This document shows, one piece after another, positions 45,494 to 55,092 of a stretch of 64,000 nt of DNA. The DNA is from Dipteris shenzhenensis. Taxonomy: Eukaryota; Polypodiophyta; Polypodiopsida; Gleicheniales. Location: NCBI GenBank assembly GCA_047967505.1, contig CM106541.1. One strand, written 5' to 3'. Position 1 is the first letter of the stretch; each line of letters begins with the position of its first letter. A program made the translations under genes and the position numbers. A model generated the notes under the pieces. That model saw only the letters and a list, made by a program, of their open reading frames with translations, had not been told where the DNA came from and did not search any database.

Positions 45494-46190
45494 AATAACT
45501 TCAACCTAGCTTTGACAAAATTATGGGGAGCAAACATCGATGTGTAGTTCATCCTAAACCCCCATGGTGCTACCTCTTATTGCACATCGTACATTACAAA
45601 GATTGACAAAGAGACAAACGTTGCCGCGAAAAATGCAATTATACAAAGTTTTGCACATGGCATTCTCACTAACGAACGTGTAAAAAAAGTAGGGAATGCA
45701 ATCTTGAACACACAACACATCAATGCTCAACAAGCAGCTTATCTATGCCTTTCTCTTCCCCTTACAAGTGCAACCAGAGAGTTCATGCACGTAAACACAA
45801 GTAGCCCTGAGGAATGAACCCTATTACTAAAACAACATGCACAACTTGAGCAACTTCATCCAGAAAGCATCGATGTCTTTTTCAACGATATCATCACTAA
45901 GTATGTGCGGCGACAACACAACTTACATAACATTTTCTTGGCATATTTTGTGAGCTATTACACAATAAAAAACCATGTCACAAAAAAAAAGAAAACACAA
46001 AAGAATAATAAGAGTTAATAATTACAATGAGACAAAAGATCCAAAAAATCACTACAGGGAACTATGCTTACTTTATTTACCTTTCCGTTGTACTAAGCAT
46101 TTGCTCGAGCAAGACTCACAAACTTGGAAAGATATGTACAAACAAAACAAACAAACAATAGATACAAACCAAGCAAGTTTCTAGAGAATA
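45494..46190 (+). pseudogene. Helitron Rep C-terminal region and Rep-helicase linker
   Basis: In one frame: NNFNLALTKLWGANIDV, a TAG in place of a Gln codon, FILNPHGATSYCTSYITK, then INAQQAAYLCLSLPLTSATR, FMHVNTSSPEE, a TGA where Arg is usual, and DVFFNDIITKYVRRQ. YCTSYITK keeps the two Tyr residues spaced as in the active site of Helitron Rep proteins, which join DNA ends during rolling-circle transposition. The linker continues in another frame with NHYRELCLLYLPFRC (usually YYRNLLMLF.PWR) and ends at 46182-46184. Two of the stops are single C-to-T changes. Confidence 0.85.
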
Positions 46191-46384
46191 TTGGCAAATC
46201 CATCAATGTCAAAAACTGACAATGAAATCGTACAAACAAATTCTTGCAACAACAGACCCATATCTTCCCAAGGAAAATTCAACCTTGAAAATGGATGTGT
46301 GCAACAAGGAAACAAAGAAATTGTCAATTCAATCAGCAATGCAAGCAAAAAACTCTAACAAATGAAATGTACTACACAAACATT

Positions 46385-47630
46385 AAAAAAATGAACAAGG
46401 ACCAAGGAACTCTGCTAGATGATATTCTAGTAAAAAAAAGAATAAAACATAGTCACAATAATTGCAAAGGCACTACGCCAATTCCATTCTCACAAAGAAA
46501 CATTGGACGTTCAATTTCCAAGAGGGCTACTATTGGCATACATTGGCAAAGCAACCCAAGCAATTAATGGAAACACACTACATGCACAGCTTCATTTACC
46601 ACTATTAACAAGCATGTACACAAGTATTTCAGTAGAAATATTACAAACCTTGTCCACTCAATATAAATACATTGAGCTTGTAGTAATCGATGAAGTCTCT
46701 CTTGTTGGATTAAACACATTACTTGCAACAGACATGCGAATGCCTGAAATAAAACAAAACCATGACAAGCCTTTCGGTGGCATTCATATTATTTTCTATG
46801 GTGACCTAAGCCAAGCAAGTTCAATAAAAGACTCTTGGGTTTTTGAGGGGTTTTTGCAGAGCATTCACCTAAAACATCCATGCTAGGGTGTTTCTAGCAA
46901 GAGTTTGTTCAATATTATGAATTGCAACAACCAATGTGTCAAGATCTCATACCTTTGCAAAAGACAAACATGATGAATATGCCTTCAACACACTAATAGG
47001 AGACCCGCACCTACTCAAAGAAATTGACTTTAAGCACAAAACTTGCAGGAAAACAATCTCAATTCCCAAAGATCACAGAAAGACTTGCTGCCTCCATGAA
47101 ATGTTGTAGCTAAAAATAAACATGATTATTGAAGTTTGCTCAAGAAATCTCAACATCAATGATGGTATTGTGAATGGCACTGATGGAATATTCAAAGGCT
47201 CGAACATTAGTAGCAAATCGTTCCATGTATGAGTACAGTTTAAAGATGAAAAAATAGGCTTACAAGTTCGATATGAAAACAAACTATTATATGCTCATGA
47301 TACTCTGATATCGTGGACACCAATAATGCAAGTGACTCAAGAATTCCAAGTTGGTAACAATCACCTAAACAAAATCATAAAAACAAAATTTCCAATTCAA
47401 CCGGCATCTACTAGAACAATTCATCGATCACAAGGACTGACGGGTTGGTCTACACAGCACTATCACATGTGTGTACACCAGAAAATTTATACTTCCTGTC
47501 CACAATAAAGCCTAGACAAATAAAAGGAGACCCCATAGTGCTACAAGAAATTTCAAGATTATGTGTGATAATCATTCTTGGATATTCGAACAAATTGATT
47601 TTTCAGACACAAAAACAAAGGCTGTGAATG
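46385..47630 (+). pseudogene. Helitron PIF1-like helicase, broken
   Basis: The lead-in MNKDQGTLLDDIL is followed by a region where the Walker A loop (GGAGTGKS-like) should lie but is not seen, so it is probably deleted. Next come LLLAYIGKATQAINGNTLHA, Walker B in ELVVIDEVSLVG (46681-46710), and PFGGIHIIFYGDLSQ with DSWVFEGF. After frame breaks the segment SRNLNINDGIVNGTDGIFKG appears, then TIHRSQGLT and LVYTALSHVCTPENLYFLST. This is motif VI, with the usual Arg residue replaced in SHV. Helicase activity would unwind DNA during rolling-circle transposition. Confidence 0.88.
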
Positions 47631-47643
47631 TTTACTAGTTACA

Positions 47644-48009
47644 ATGCTATGCAAAACATGTGGACAAGACATCATAATCTTAAATACATACAAAGCACCA
47701 AAAGAAAAATCCGAAACACTTGTGCAACTAATTCAGCCACTGCTACAGGGTTTAGAACCTACAACCACTATATTCATTGTAGTGGACTTCAATATTAACG
47801 AACAATCCGAAATAGGTGCCATTATAAAAATTGTGCAACTAATGTCCACATACAGTATGACTCAACTAATAACAACACCAACAACAGAACATGGAACAAC
47901 CATCGACCACATATGGACAAACAAAAAAGAACAAAACAAAAAAAGTGGCACAAAATTTATATATTGGTCAGATCACTCACTACTATACACAACACTACCC
48001 ACAACATAG
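47644..48009 (+). pseudogene. EEP (AP-endonuclease-like) domain downstream of the helicase, partial
   Basis: Open for 121 residues. ILNTYKAPKEKSETLVQLIQ matches the mid-domain strand of exonuclease-endonuclease-phosphatase proteins. IFIVVDFNIN is the GDFN motif with Gly changed to Val (Asp codon 47785). EHGTTIDHIWTN matches the G..IDHIW motif, and YWSDHSLLYTTL is the SDH catalytic motif (Asp codon 47971, His 47974), all in frame. The N-terminal Asn/Glu part of the domain is not seen. It follows the helicase end by about 15-70 bp, as expected for one long Rep-Hel-EN protein. LINE-derived endonuclease alone is less likely, because no RT follows. Confidence 0.8.
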
Positions 48010-48419
48010 ACACAAATACACTACCCACAACATAGACTCAAAAAATTGTGCAACTAATATCCACATACAATATGAGTCAATTGATAACAACACCAACAAC
48101 AGAACATGGAACAACCATCGACTACATATGGATAAACAAAAAAGAACAAAACCAAAAAAGTGGCACAAAATTTATATATTGGTTAGACCACTCACTACTA
48201 TACACAACACTACCCACAACATAGACTCAAATACACTACCCACAACATAGACTCAAAAAATTGTGCAACTGATGTCCACATACAATATGACTCAACTAAT
48301 AACAACACCAACAACAGAACATCGAACAACCATCGACCACATATGGACAAACAAAAAATAACAAAACCAAAAAAAGTGGCATAAAATTTATATATTGGTC
48401 AGACCACTCACTACTATAC
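47830..48419 (+). repeat. 215-bp tandem repeat of the EEP C-terminal segment
   Basis: ATTGTGCAACTAATGTCCACATAC begins copies at 47830, 48045 and 48260, an exact 215-bp period. The third copy is cut at about 48419. Each copy carries the IDHIW and SDH coding segments plus a CACTACCCACAACATAGACTC end. Because 215 is not a multiple of three, the copies are in different frames. Confidence 0.92.
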
Positions 48420-48426
48420 TGTCAAC

Positions 48427-48849
48427 ATGTGGCCAGGAAGCGCTTCCAGCTCACCTGATCCTCGGGATTCTATTTGGAAGGACTTATATAACCTTTTAAG
48501 GCACCCTCCTAGTCTTGCGGAGTTATATGGGTATATGACGGGTACTCTAAACACTCCCCAGGAGTCGGCACTACAGACTCCAAACCACCCCACACCGCTT
48601 GAGATCACCCCAGCGGAGTCAGCATAGCCATCTTATGCCCCTTCTTATGCCCCTTCCCCCATGCCGTCTTATGCCCCTTCTGCCATCCCGTCTTATGCCC
48701 CTTCCCCCATGCCGTCAGGAGGTCCTTCTGTCTTGTAGAGCCGTCGACGTACTCCTATGCCATCGAGACTTGGTTCTCCAGCTACGAGTGGTCAGCGTAG
48801 TCCCATGCAGTCTCCAGCTACGAGTGGCCAGCGTCAATCAATTGCTTAA
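48427..48849 (+). pseudogene. Pro/Ser/Tyr-repeat exon of unknown element
   Basis: One frame from 48427 to TAA at 48847, with two TAG stops (48625 and about 48736) that could be CAG to TAG. The start reads WKDLYNLLRHPPSLAELYGY. A repeat of PSYAPSPM / PSYAPSAI follows (five SYAPS units), then two copies of SPATSGQR. The low-complexity tail suggests a disordered linker of a transposase or similar protein. I could not name the family. It starts right after the Helentron repeat is cut, so it may belong to the element that broke it. Confidence 0.45.
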
Positions 48850-49630
48850 AGCTTGCAAGCATCATACTACTCTTAGATTTATTTTTGAAGTTGGTTGTCA
48901 AAATAATAGTTCAATATTTTGGACATTGCAAATGTAAGAAAATAATACAACGTCTGCGCTCAACAAATAATAGGAACTCGTACGCAAGAGAGAAAACAAG
49001 ATAGTATGGAGAATCAAAAATTGGATTACTGTAGAACTGATACAATAGATGGCGCTGCCTCCCAACCGTGTGCTCCTGTGAAAGAAGCTTCGATGGCATG
49101 CTGGAAACAGTAGAAGACAGAGGCTGAATGCTAAGGAATCAGGGTTGCTATAGCCAGTGATGAAATGGGCTTCGCAGACTTGCTCTTATTTAGCCACCAG
49201 TCGTAGTCGGTTAGGCTCAATTGGGTGGTCGACCCAGTCCACCCAAAACGATTGACTGGGGGTTGGTCTCGAAATAGGCCACCGACCATATGATAGAACC
49301 AGTGCACAAAATGGAGCAACTAACCTACGGTTACCGTTCGGCCCCCATCCGGGATCATGTGAGGCTCCAAACGGGCCCCGCAACCCGAGAGTGGGCTGCC
49401 CTAGAAAATGCTCCGTCTACCCTCAGTGCGGTGAGTCAAGGGATGCCTTCCCGCACTTGCATGTAGCCTAGTTGGCGGTGTGCCAACTCTATCTGAAGCC
49501 GTCTAGCCATCAGGCCACACATGGCTCCCATCTGGTGTCCAAACCAGGACCTACCGGTAATCGAGCTACTCAAATGCCTTCTCCTCATATGGGGGGATTA
49601 CAAGTAGAGTTAGCTGGTTCCCGCGTAGTT
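48850..49630. other. no recognisable gene
   Basis: GC-richer sequence around 49190-49600 with short frames only. No motif, LTR or TIR recognised. Confidence 0.4.
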
Positions 49631-51600
49631 ACACGAGAGTGGAGCATTGATATCTAACAGCAAATCTAGAATTCGAAAGAAAATTTCCATTAATATATGT
49701 ATACCAAATTTGACATACCATGCTTTTGAATACATTGAAATATGGAGCCAAGCTCTCCATCCTACTACTCTCTAGATATTCCTCCCGAATAGCATCGACC
49801 CAATCCAGGATGTTCAATTGCCAAATCATTGCTTCCTACATTTCCATGCCTATTTTATGCCTGCATTGAAAATGCATGTATAATTCATCTCACTTTTACA
49901 GTTGAAACAAAGTCTATTGAAACATTATTTGTAAAGAGATTAATGTAAAATTAAGGAGCGACATGATGCAAAGGAGAGAAGTTTACTTACTCATCAAATC
50001 CATTGCCCATTTCATCCAAAGAAAGATCCCTAGACACCACTCTACCAAGCACACACTTAATTAGAATCTCATCTTTAATTCCCTACATGCGCTTCCATGT
50101 TGTGGCTCAAATCTCTTTAGGTAATGCCTTCAAGGTTCGGGTTTCTTTCTTGAATCCTTTAGGTATGAGTTTTTTCTACCCTTTGATTTCAAAATTCTCC
50201 CACTTTGAAAAAATCGCATTTATCTGATCCCAAACTTCTCCACTACGAAATGCAATTTGAAACATCCCATCCCATGATCTGAAGCTGTCACTTGGCCTTA
50301 GATATAACGGATCTTTAATTATTGCAAAAATCCCAGTCTCATTCAACAAAGACAAGCAAAACTCTGGAGTGATCAAAGAACGATCCTCTTTGAGTTTGGT
50401 AATGAACTCCTTGTGATAGAAACAAACCTATTCTATCCAAGACATGGACTTCCTATAGTCATTGTCCCTATTGTGATCAAAAGCCAGTAAGTTTGCGTCT
50501 GTATTAGTTAAACCAGCATAAACTGTACAATTACATGTCTTGTAATGTGAGTTGCATGCAAACTCAATATTCAACTGCCTTTTTGCCTCTATTGAATGGG
50601 TTTGGATCCATGAGCACAATGTAGTTCACAACTTGTGCATGCAGATTGTCCTTCATTCGTGTCTTCAAATTCTCAATATGGAAAGGATATATTGCACGCA
50701 CCTTGAATGGCCGAAGGCCAGTGCCAGGATCAATAGGAGGTCTGATAACATCATCAATGTGCAAGAAGAAAGTTGTTGTACTTTTGCACGAGCTCTATTT
50801 TGAAGTGTATCTGAGGTGCCATCTCTAATGTCAGCTCCTGATACTTGCAGCTCACCATTGGTTGGGATTTCAATGATATCAAATGTCGACACCTCCATCT
50901 TGATTATTTCATCAACCTCCACAATTTGATTTGTCAAGTGATGAATAAGATCCTGGACACACAAAACAAAATTGAATCTCTCATAGTATTCAAAAGAAAA
51001 TTACATAAACATAGAAAAACAAAAATTACTTATGGATAGTAACTAACCTTTCCTTCCTCTTTGATTTGTTTTGATTGTTCCGCTACAGCAGGTGGAGTAA
51101 TAGCTTTCAAAGAGAACTTCTCCTCCATAACAATACAAACAATAAGTTTCTTATTGTTATCAATCCCAAGCATTTGAACATTTTCCTCATTGGACTCACT
51201 TCTTGCGATATCTTTAATCTTTATTATTGGCTTAAAAACTGATCTTCTAGTGGGAAGTGTCTTTGGAAGCAATAAAGTCATCTCATCCATATTAGTGTCA
51301 ACTTTGATGGTCCATTTTGAATCGATGTTATTGTGTACTTCCGCTATGTCCCATAATTTTTGAATTTGCAACAAACCTTCATCAAAAGGAGTAGGAACAT
51401 CATAAATCTGTTGAAGCTGTTGCACCTCAAGACTTGGATCCTTGGAACTTTTCTTTGGTTCCTTGGTGCCTTTCTTTTCCACCCTTATCTTTCGAATCCT
51501 AGTGGAAGCATCCTCTGATGTGGGCTTTCCAAAGGCACTGATTTCTACAAAAGTTTGTTTGTTCGATATGATACCTACAAAAGACATAAACAATGTCAAA
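49630..51600 (-). pseudogene. multi-exon pseudogene with ParB/sulfiredoxin-like domain
   Basis: Exon 1 (51599-51048) is Lys/Glu-rich and ends at a GTTAGT donor. A 95-bp intron ends in TTTTGTGTGTCCAG at 50953. Exon 2 onwards reads through frame slips: IDDVIRPPIDPGTGLRPFKV, IYPFHIENLKTRMKDNLHAQ, VYAGLTNTDANLLAFDHN and YRKSMSWIE, then ITPEFCLSLLNETGIFAIIK and VSRDLSLDEMGNGFDE. A GTAAGT donor at 49990 and a TTTTCAATGCAG acceptor at 49861 lead in correct phase to WQLNILDWVDAIREEYLE (to 49630). The order 'RPF, I..LK..M, VY.GLT..DA..LA..HN, MSW.E' recalls the ParB N-terminal / sulfiredoxin fold. This is an inference. Several stops make the copy non-functional. Confidence 0.55.
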
Positions 51601-51751
51601 ATATTATGATATCATGGAGAGAATATCTCAAGTTGAAAAAAACAAAAACTAATACAACAAGCTTGATGGTTTCTAAAAAGACTTTGAGCTTTCAACATAG
51701 ACATTCTTCATGGAAAAGGATCTCGACATGCTTATTATTAAAACATGATTT

Positions 51752-51962
51752 TGAACTAGAGACTAATAAACAAAAAAGCATGAAAAGTAACAACATTACA
51801 ATTCAAAAACAGCAAAATTATGGCCAAAACGCCTCTGTCTCTCTCAAATTCAATTAAAAACCACTAAGAAACAACTTCATAATTTGAAGATAAAACTCTA
51901 CTTTTTAATAAGAATTGTTCAAAAATAACAAAAATTCACCAAAAAACCCTCTCCCTCTCCCC

Positions 51963-52006
<44 letters not shown>

Positions 52007-52015
52007 GTCCCCTCC

Positions 52016-52075
<60 letters not shown>

Positions 52076-52400
52076 ATTTCTCTCTCTATCTCTCTCTCTC
52101 CCCTCTCCCTAGTTCTCTCTCTCTCTCTCACTCACTCCCTCTCTCTCTCTCTCCCTAGTTCTCTCCCTCTCCCTACAATATTTTGGACTAGAGAATAAAA
52201 AACAAAAAAGCATGAAAAGTAACAACACTACAATTCAAAAACAACAAAATTATGGACAAAATGCCTCTGTCTCTCTCAAATTTAATTAAAAACCACTAAA
52301 AAACTACTTCGTAACTTGAAAATAAAACTCTACTTTTTAATAAAAATCGTTCAAAAAATAACAAAATTTCATGAAAAAACCCTCTCCCTCTCTCCAACTA

Positions 52401-52436
<36 letters not shown>

Positions 52437-52447
52437 CCCCCTCTCCC

Positions 52448-52485
<38 letters not shown>

Positions 52486-52525
52486 TCTCTCTCTCTCTCC
52501 CCCCCTCTTTCTCTCTCTTGTGCCC
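51752..52525. repeat. ~441-bp tandem duplication with (CT)n microsatellites
   Basis: GACTAGAGA.TAATAAACAAAAAAGC through AAAAACCCTCTCCCTCTC occurs from 51752 and again from 52194. In both copies it runs into long CT tracts (51968-52170 and 52404-52518). The frames through the tracts are artefacts. Confidence 0.9.
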
Positions 52526-53293
52526 AAGTTCGGTTGGCATTAGAAGCGCACTGCTACGTTAGAAAGAGCCAAATACAAATAACAATTCCAAGAAATGATC
52601 GTCACTTGTCGATGCACTGAACACTCTCTTATCACATTTTTTGCATGCCTACATTTTCAGCGTTTTCTGCCAAAATGCCTATGAAGCTTAAGTCTCTAGC
52701 ATGGAGTTTCACTACACAAGGAAATAACGGTAAGTTTTACAAAATGAATTAGCCAAAGTTGTAGAACTGGAAATGAGTGCAAACGTCTCATTTTGATGCT
52801 GTCCTGAGAAAATGCTACTAATGATGCTGCCGCACACACCAATTCAGAGTGGAGAGGTCTTGAGAGCGAACATTGTGTGGAGGGGGAATAGTACTGTGAT
52901 GTGGATGTGCAAAGAGAACATATAGATTTGAGAGACAGGTCATATCTTAGAGAGAGCTCATGTGTGAGAGAGAGTGATCTGAGCTGTAGATGTAGACGTA
53001 GAGAGAATCCCCAACTAAGCAAAATTCAAACCATGGGGCGAGAGAATTCAGCCCGTGCTAGCAGCTTTCCACGTGGTCAAAGCTATACATAGTAGACTCC
53101 CTTTTCCAATTGCATGGCTTTCCCTGTACCAAGTAGCAACGCGGTGGCTACCACTTTGCTAGTGATGTTCGGGACACATCTATCAAGTCCACCTAATCAT
53201 GCATACTGCACCCATTCCTCTTCGTTATTGTTTGACTGTCACCATTGTCTTAAAATCAATGCTCTTAGTTTTTCTAACTTGTTTCATTCTTAG
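52526..53293. other. no recognisable gene; likely intron or non-coding part of the element
   Basis: Ends in a polypyrimidine tract and CATTCTTAG acceptor at 53293. A GAGAGA-rich segment lies near 52925-53005. Confidence 0.35.
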
Positions 53294-53452
53294 GGAGGCA
53301 TGTTTGACCCATCCGGAGACCTAGATGGAGAGACGAGATCCGAGGAAGAAGCGGCTAGGTACGCAGAAGTGGAGGGTGAGGGATCAAGCACACGTAGAGA
53401 GATTGAGGGCAAGGAGGGTGTACATAGACTAGAGACCGAGGGCGAGGAATAG
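53294..53452 (+). CDS. acidic last exon of an unidentified element gene
   Basis: After TTTGTTTCATTCTTAG-type acceptor sequence, one frame of 53 codons runs to TAG at 53450-53452 (GGMFDPSGDLDGETRSEEEA, then a Glu/Gly-rich tail). It lies 190-490 bp before a CACTA terminus, where the last exon of a CACTA gene would be expected. I cannot match it to TNP1 or TNP2. The link to the CACTA end is positional. Confidence 0.4.
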   Translation, partial: GGMFDPSGDLDGETRSEEEAARYAEVEGEGSSTRREIEGKEGVHRLETEGEE

Positions 53453-53639
53453 GATAGGACATTTATTGGTACAATATTTTGGCACTTTCATCCTTTTGAA
53501 GTAAATTTCCTTGGAGGATTTGCCATTTTGTAGCATATTGCCATTACTTTGTAGACTTTATTTGCAAAATTGTAATGTACACCTCCGCATTTGTAACATT
53601 TAATCGTGATTTTAATGGGAAAAAAATTTATGTGAGGCA

Positions 53640-53941
53640 GGATGGGATGGAAACAAGCTCCATCCTACCCCACATAATTTTTTTAAGCTTCTATAAAGAC
53701 GTCGTTAGATATAGATGCCTATATCGACAATGCAGTGTCGGTATATACTGACACCTACATCGACGTCCATACTGACACTGTCAAGCATATTTTACCGACG
53801 GTGACACCGACTCCCGCACTGATGGTTTCTTTGCAATGTTCACACCGATGGACTTTTCGACACTCTCCACTTGTTTTCAAAAAAATTTCTTCGTATTTAG
53901 CATCGGCATAGGTGTCGAAAAGCAGCCCATGTCTTGTAGTG
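53640..53941. mobile_element. CACTA (En/Spm-type) transposon terminus
   Basis: The right end reads ...CAGCCCATGTCTTGTAGTG, the inverse of CACTACAAGACATGGG, a typical CACTA terminal inverted repeat. The last 250 bp hold many subterminal CGAC/GTCG motifs: GTGTCGG, ACCGACGG, ACACCGAC, TTCGACAC, GTGTCGAAA. The opposite end was not found, so the element is truncated or its left end lies far to the left. Confidence 0.75.
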
Positions 53942-53945
53942 CCAC

Positions 53946-54287
53946 TTTGGCATATCACCATCATTGCACAACCGTTTCACATCGTCCAACACTCTAACAT
54001 TCACATAGAGGTATACCAACGTCTTTGATCTCTCCGGTGTCAAGTGGTTCCTTGTGATGGAATGCATAAACTTATAGTTACTCCAGTTTCATTCATTAGA
54101 GGAGTTGCTACAAGGTTGTGACAATACCTTCATGGCCAAGGCTTGCAAATGAGGCATGGAAGCTCCACACTCTTCCGCAGTAGCTAGCAATGCTTACATC
54201 ATGTACATGACAGTTATTTCTCTCACACCAACTACTTTCCAATCCCAACCATGTGACACAACTATTCGGAAGATTTAAAAGCATTTG
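53946..54287 (-). pseudogene. hAT transposase C-terminal (dimerisation) domain fragment
   Basis: One minus-strand frame reads VSHGWDWKVVGVREITVMYM, then GASMPHLQALAMKVLSQPCS, NWSNYKFMHSITRNHLTPER and LVYLYVNVRVLDDVKRLCND. This is the hAT C-terminal pattern '...LSQPCSSSSCERNWSTYSFIHSKKRNRL...A..LVYV..NLRLL'. Three in-frame stops are present. The frame ends in GDMPKW, where the CACTA terminus begins at 53941, so the CACTA element inserted into this gene. Confidence 0.8.
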
Positions 54288-54503
54288 TTCACGTTACAAG
54301 CAATCTTAAATACCTGAATTCAAATAGAATATGTAAAGAGCTAGCAATGGATTGATTTAGAATACTCGTGGTCCAAATCAATGTCAAATTACATTGGAAT
54401 AGTTCCACTTATCAAATGTGCAGCTGTGTAGAGAGTTGGCTAAGTAGAGACAAAGGGAGATTTTGCCTGTTTGCTAGGTTAAGGTAGCTTAGAATTTACA
54501 TCT

Positions 54504-54686
54504 TCAACTTTGTACATGGGTTACTCTACTTTCTGCATGGTTAATGCCTTGTAGGATGCTAGCAACAGATTCGACACTTAGTCCCTCACATCTCTTTATT
54601 ACTTTTTCTTCATCACCAATCAAATGAGCTTTCTTATCCTCAAGGCAGAGCCTATGAAGACTTGGTTTCAAAAGTTGCCCACCCAC
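54504..54686 (-). pseudogene. short unknown frame upstream of the hAT fragment
   Basis: Sixty residues (QLLKPSLHRLCLEDKKAHLI and onwards) on the same strand, 220 bp upstream in transcription order. It may be part of the same transposase-derived region. I recognise no motif. Confidence 0.3.
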
Positions 54687-54826
54687 TTCTAAGACCTAAC
54701 ATTGTAACAAAATCCTATGTTTTCGCAACATTTTACCCTCGTCCATGAGCCTTGTTTTGCGGTTGACGTTGTCCTACCCTATCTTCTCTATCTGCCATGA
54801 TTGCTATCCATGTAAAAGAGATAAAC

Positions 54827-55083
54827 TCAGGGGGTTCACCTCACAAAATTTTAGGGTACCACGTTGCATTCAAAAGGAGGGGTATTTTAATTGAACTCTT
54901 TGAAAATATCTAACATAATTACAATAATAGGAGGGGTTCTTTAGTTCAACGTTATAAAAAAACGCTTAGTTCGTAAGTAAAGAGGGTTATTTTTGTTAGG
55001 GGGAAAATTTTAGTCGAGGGGTTTTATAAATACCCCTTGAATGCATGTGATACATGGGGTTTCTTGGTAGTGCCCCCCGCAAG
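54827..55083. mobile_element. MITE, 257 bp, with 9-bp target-site duplication
   Basis: Flanked by GAGATAAAC at 54818-54826 and 55084-55092. Imperfect terminal inverted repeats: left TCAGGGGGTTCACCTCAC...GCATTCAAAAGGAGGGGTATTT, right inverse CTTGCGGGGGGCACTACC...GCATTCAAGGGGTATTT. A 9-bp duplication suits Mutator-like transposons; an 8-bp reading would suit hAT. No coding capacity. Related ends are at 14407 and 22895-23176. Confidence 0.8.
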
Positions 55084-55092
55084 GAGATAAAC

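Larger units (their letters stand above)
45083..48419 (+). mobile_element. Helentron-like rolling-circle transposon, decayed and truncated
   Basis: The collinear order is an N-terminal cysteine-poor Helitron region, the Rep C-terminal region, PIF1-like helicase and EEP endonuclease. All lie on the plus strand in a series of broken frames. The element is cut at its 3' end at about 48419 inside a tandem repeat. Termini (5' TC, 3' hairpin and CTRR, or short inverted repeats for Helentrons) were not found. Canonical plant Helitrons lack the EEP domain. Confidence 0.82.

Noticed and set aside
49430-49600. Second SINE candidate (TAGCCTAGTTGGCGG with a GGTGTCCAAACC box)
   Set aside because: Box spacing is 68 bases and the B box is poor; no tail or flanking duplication was seen.
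51915-52562. Ser/Leu- and Arg/Glu-repeat ORFs
   Set aside because: Translation of CT microsatellites.
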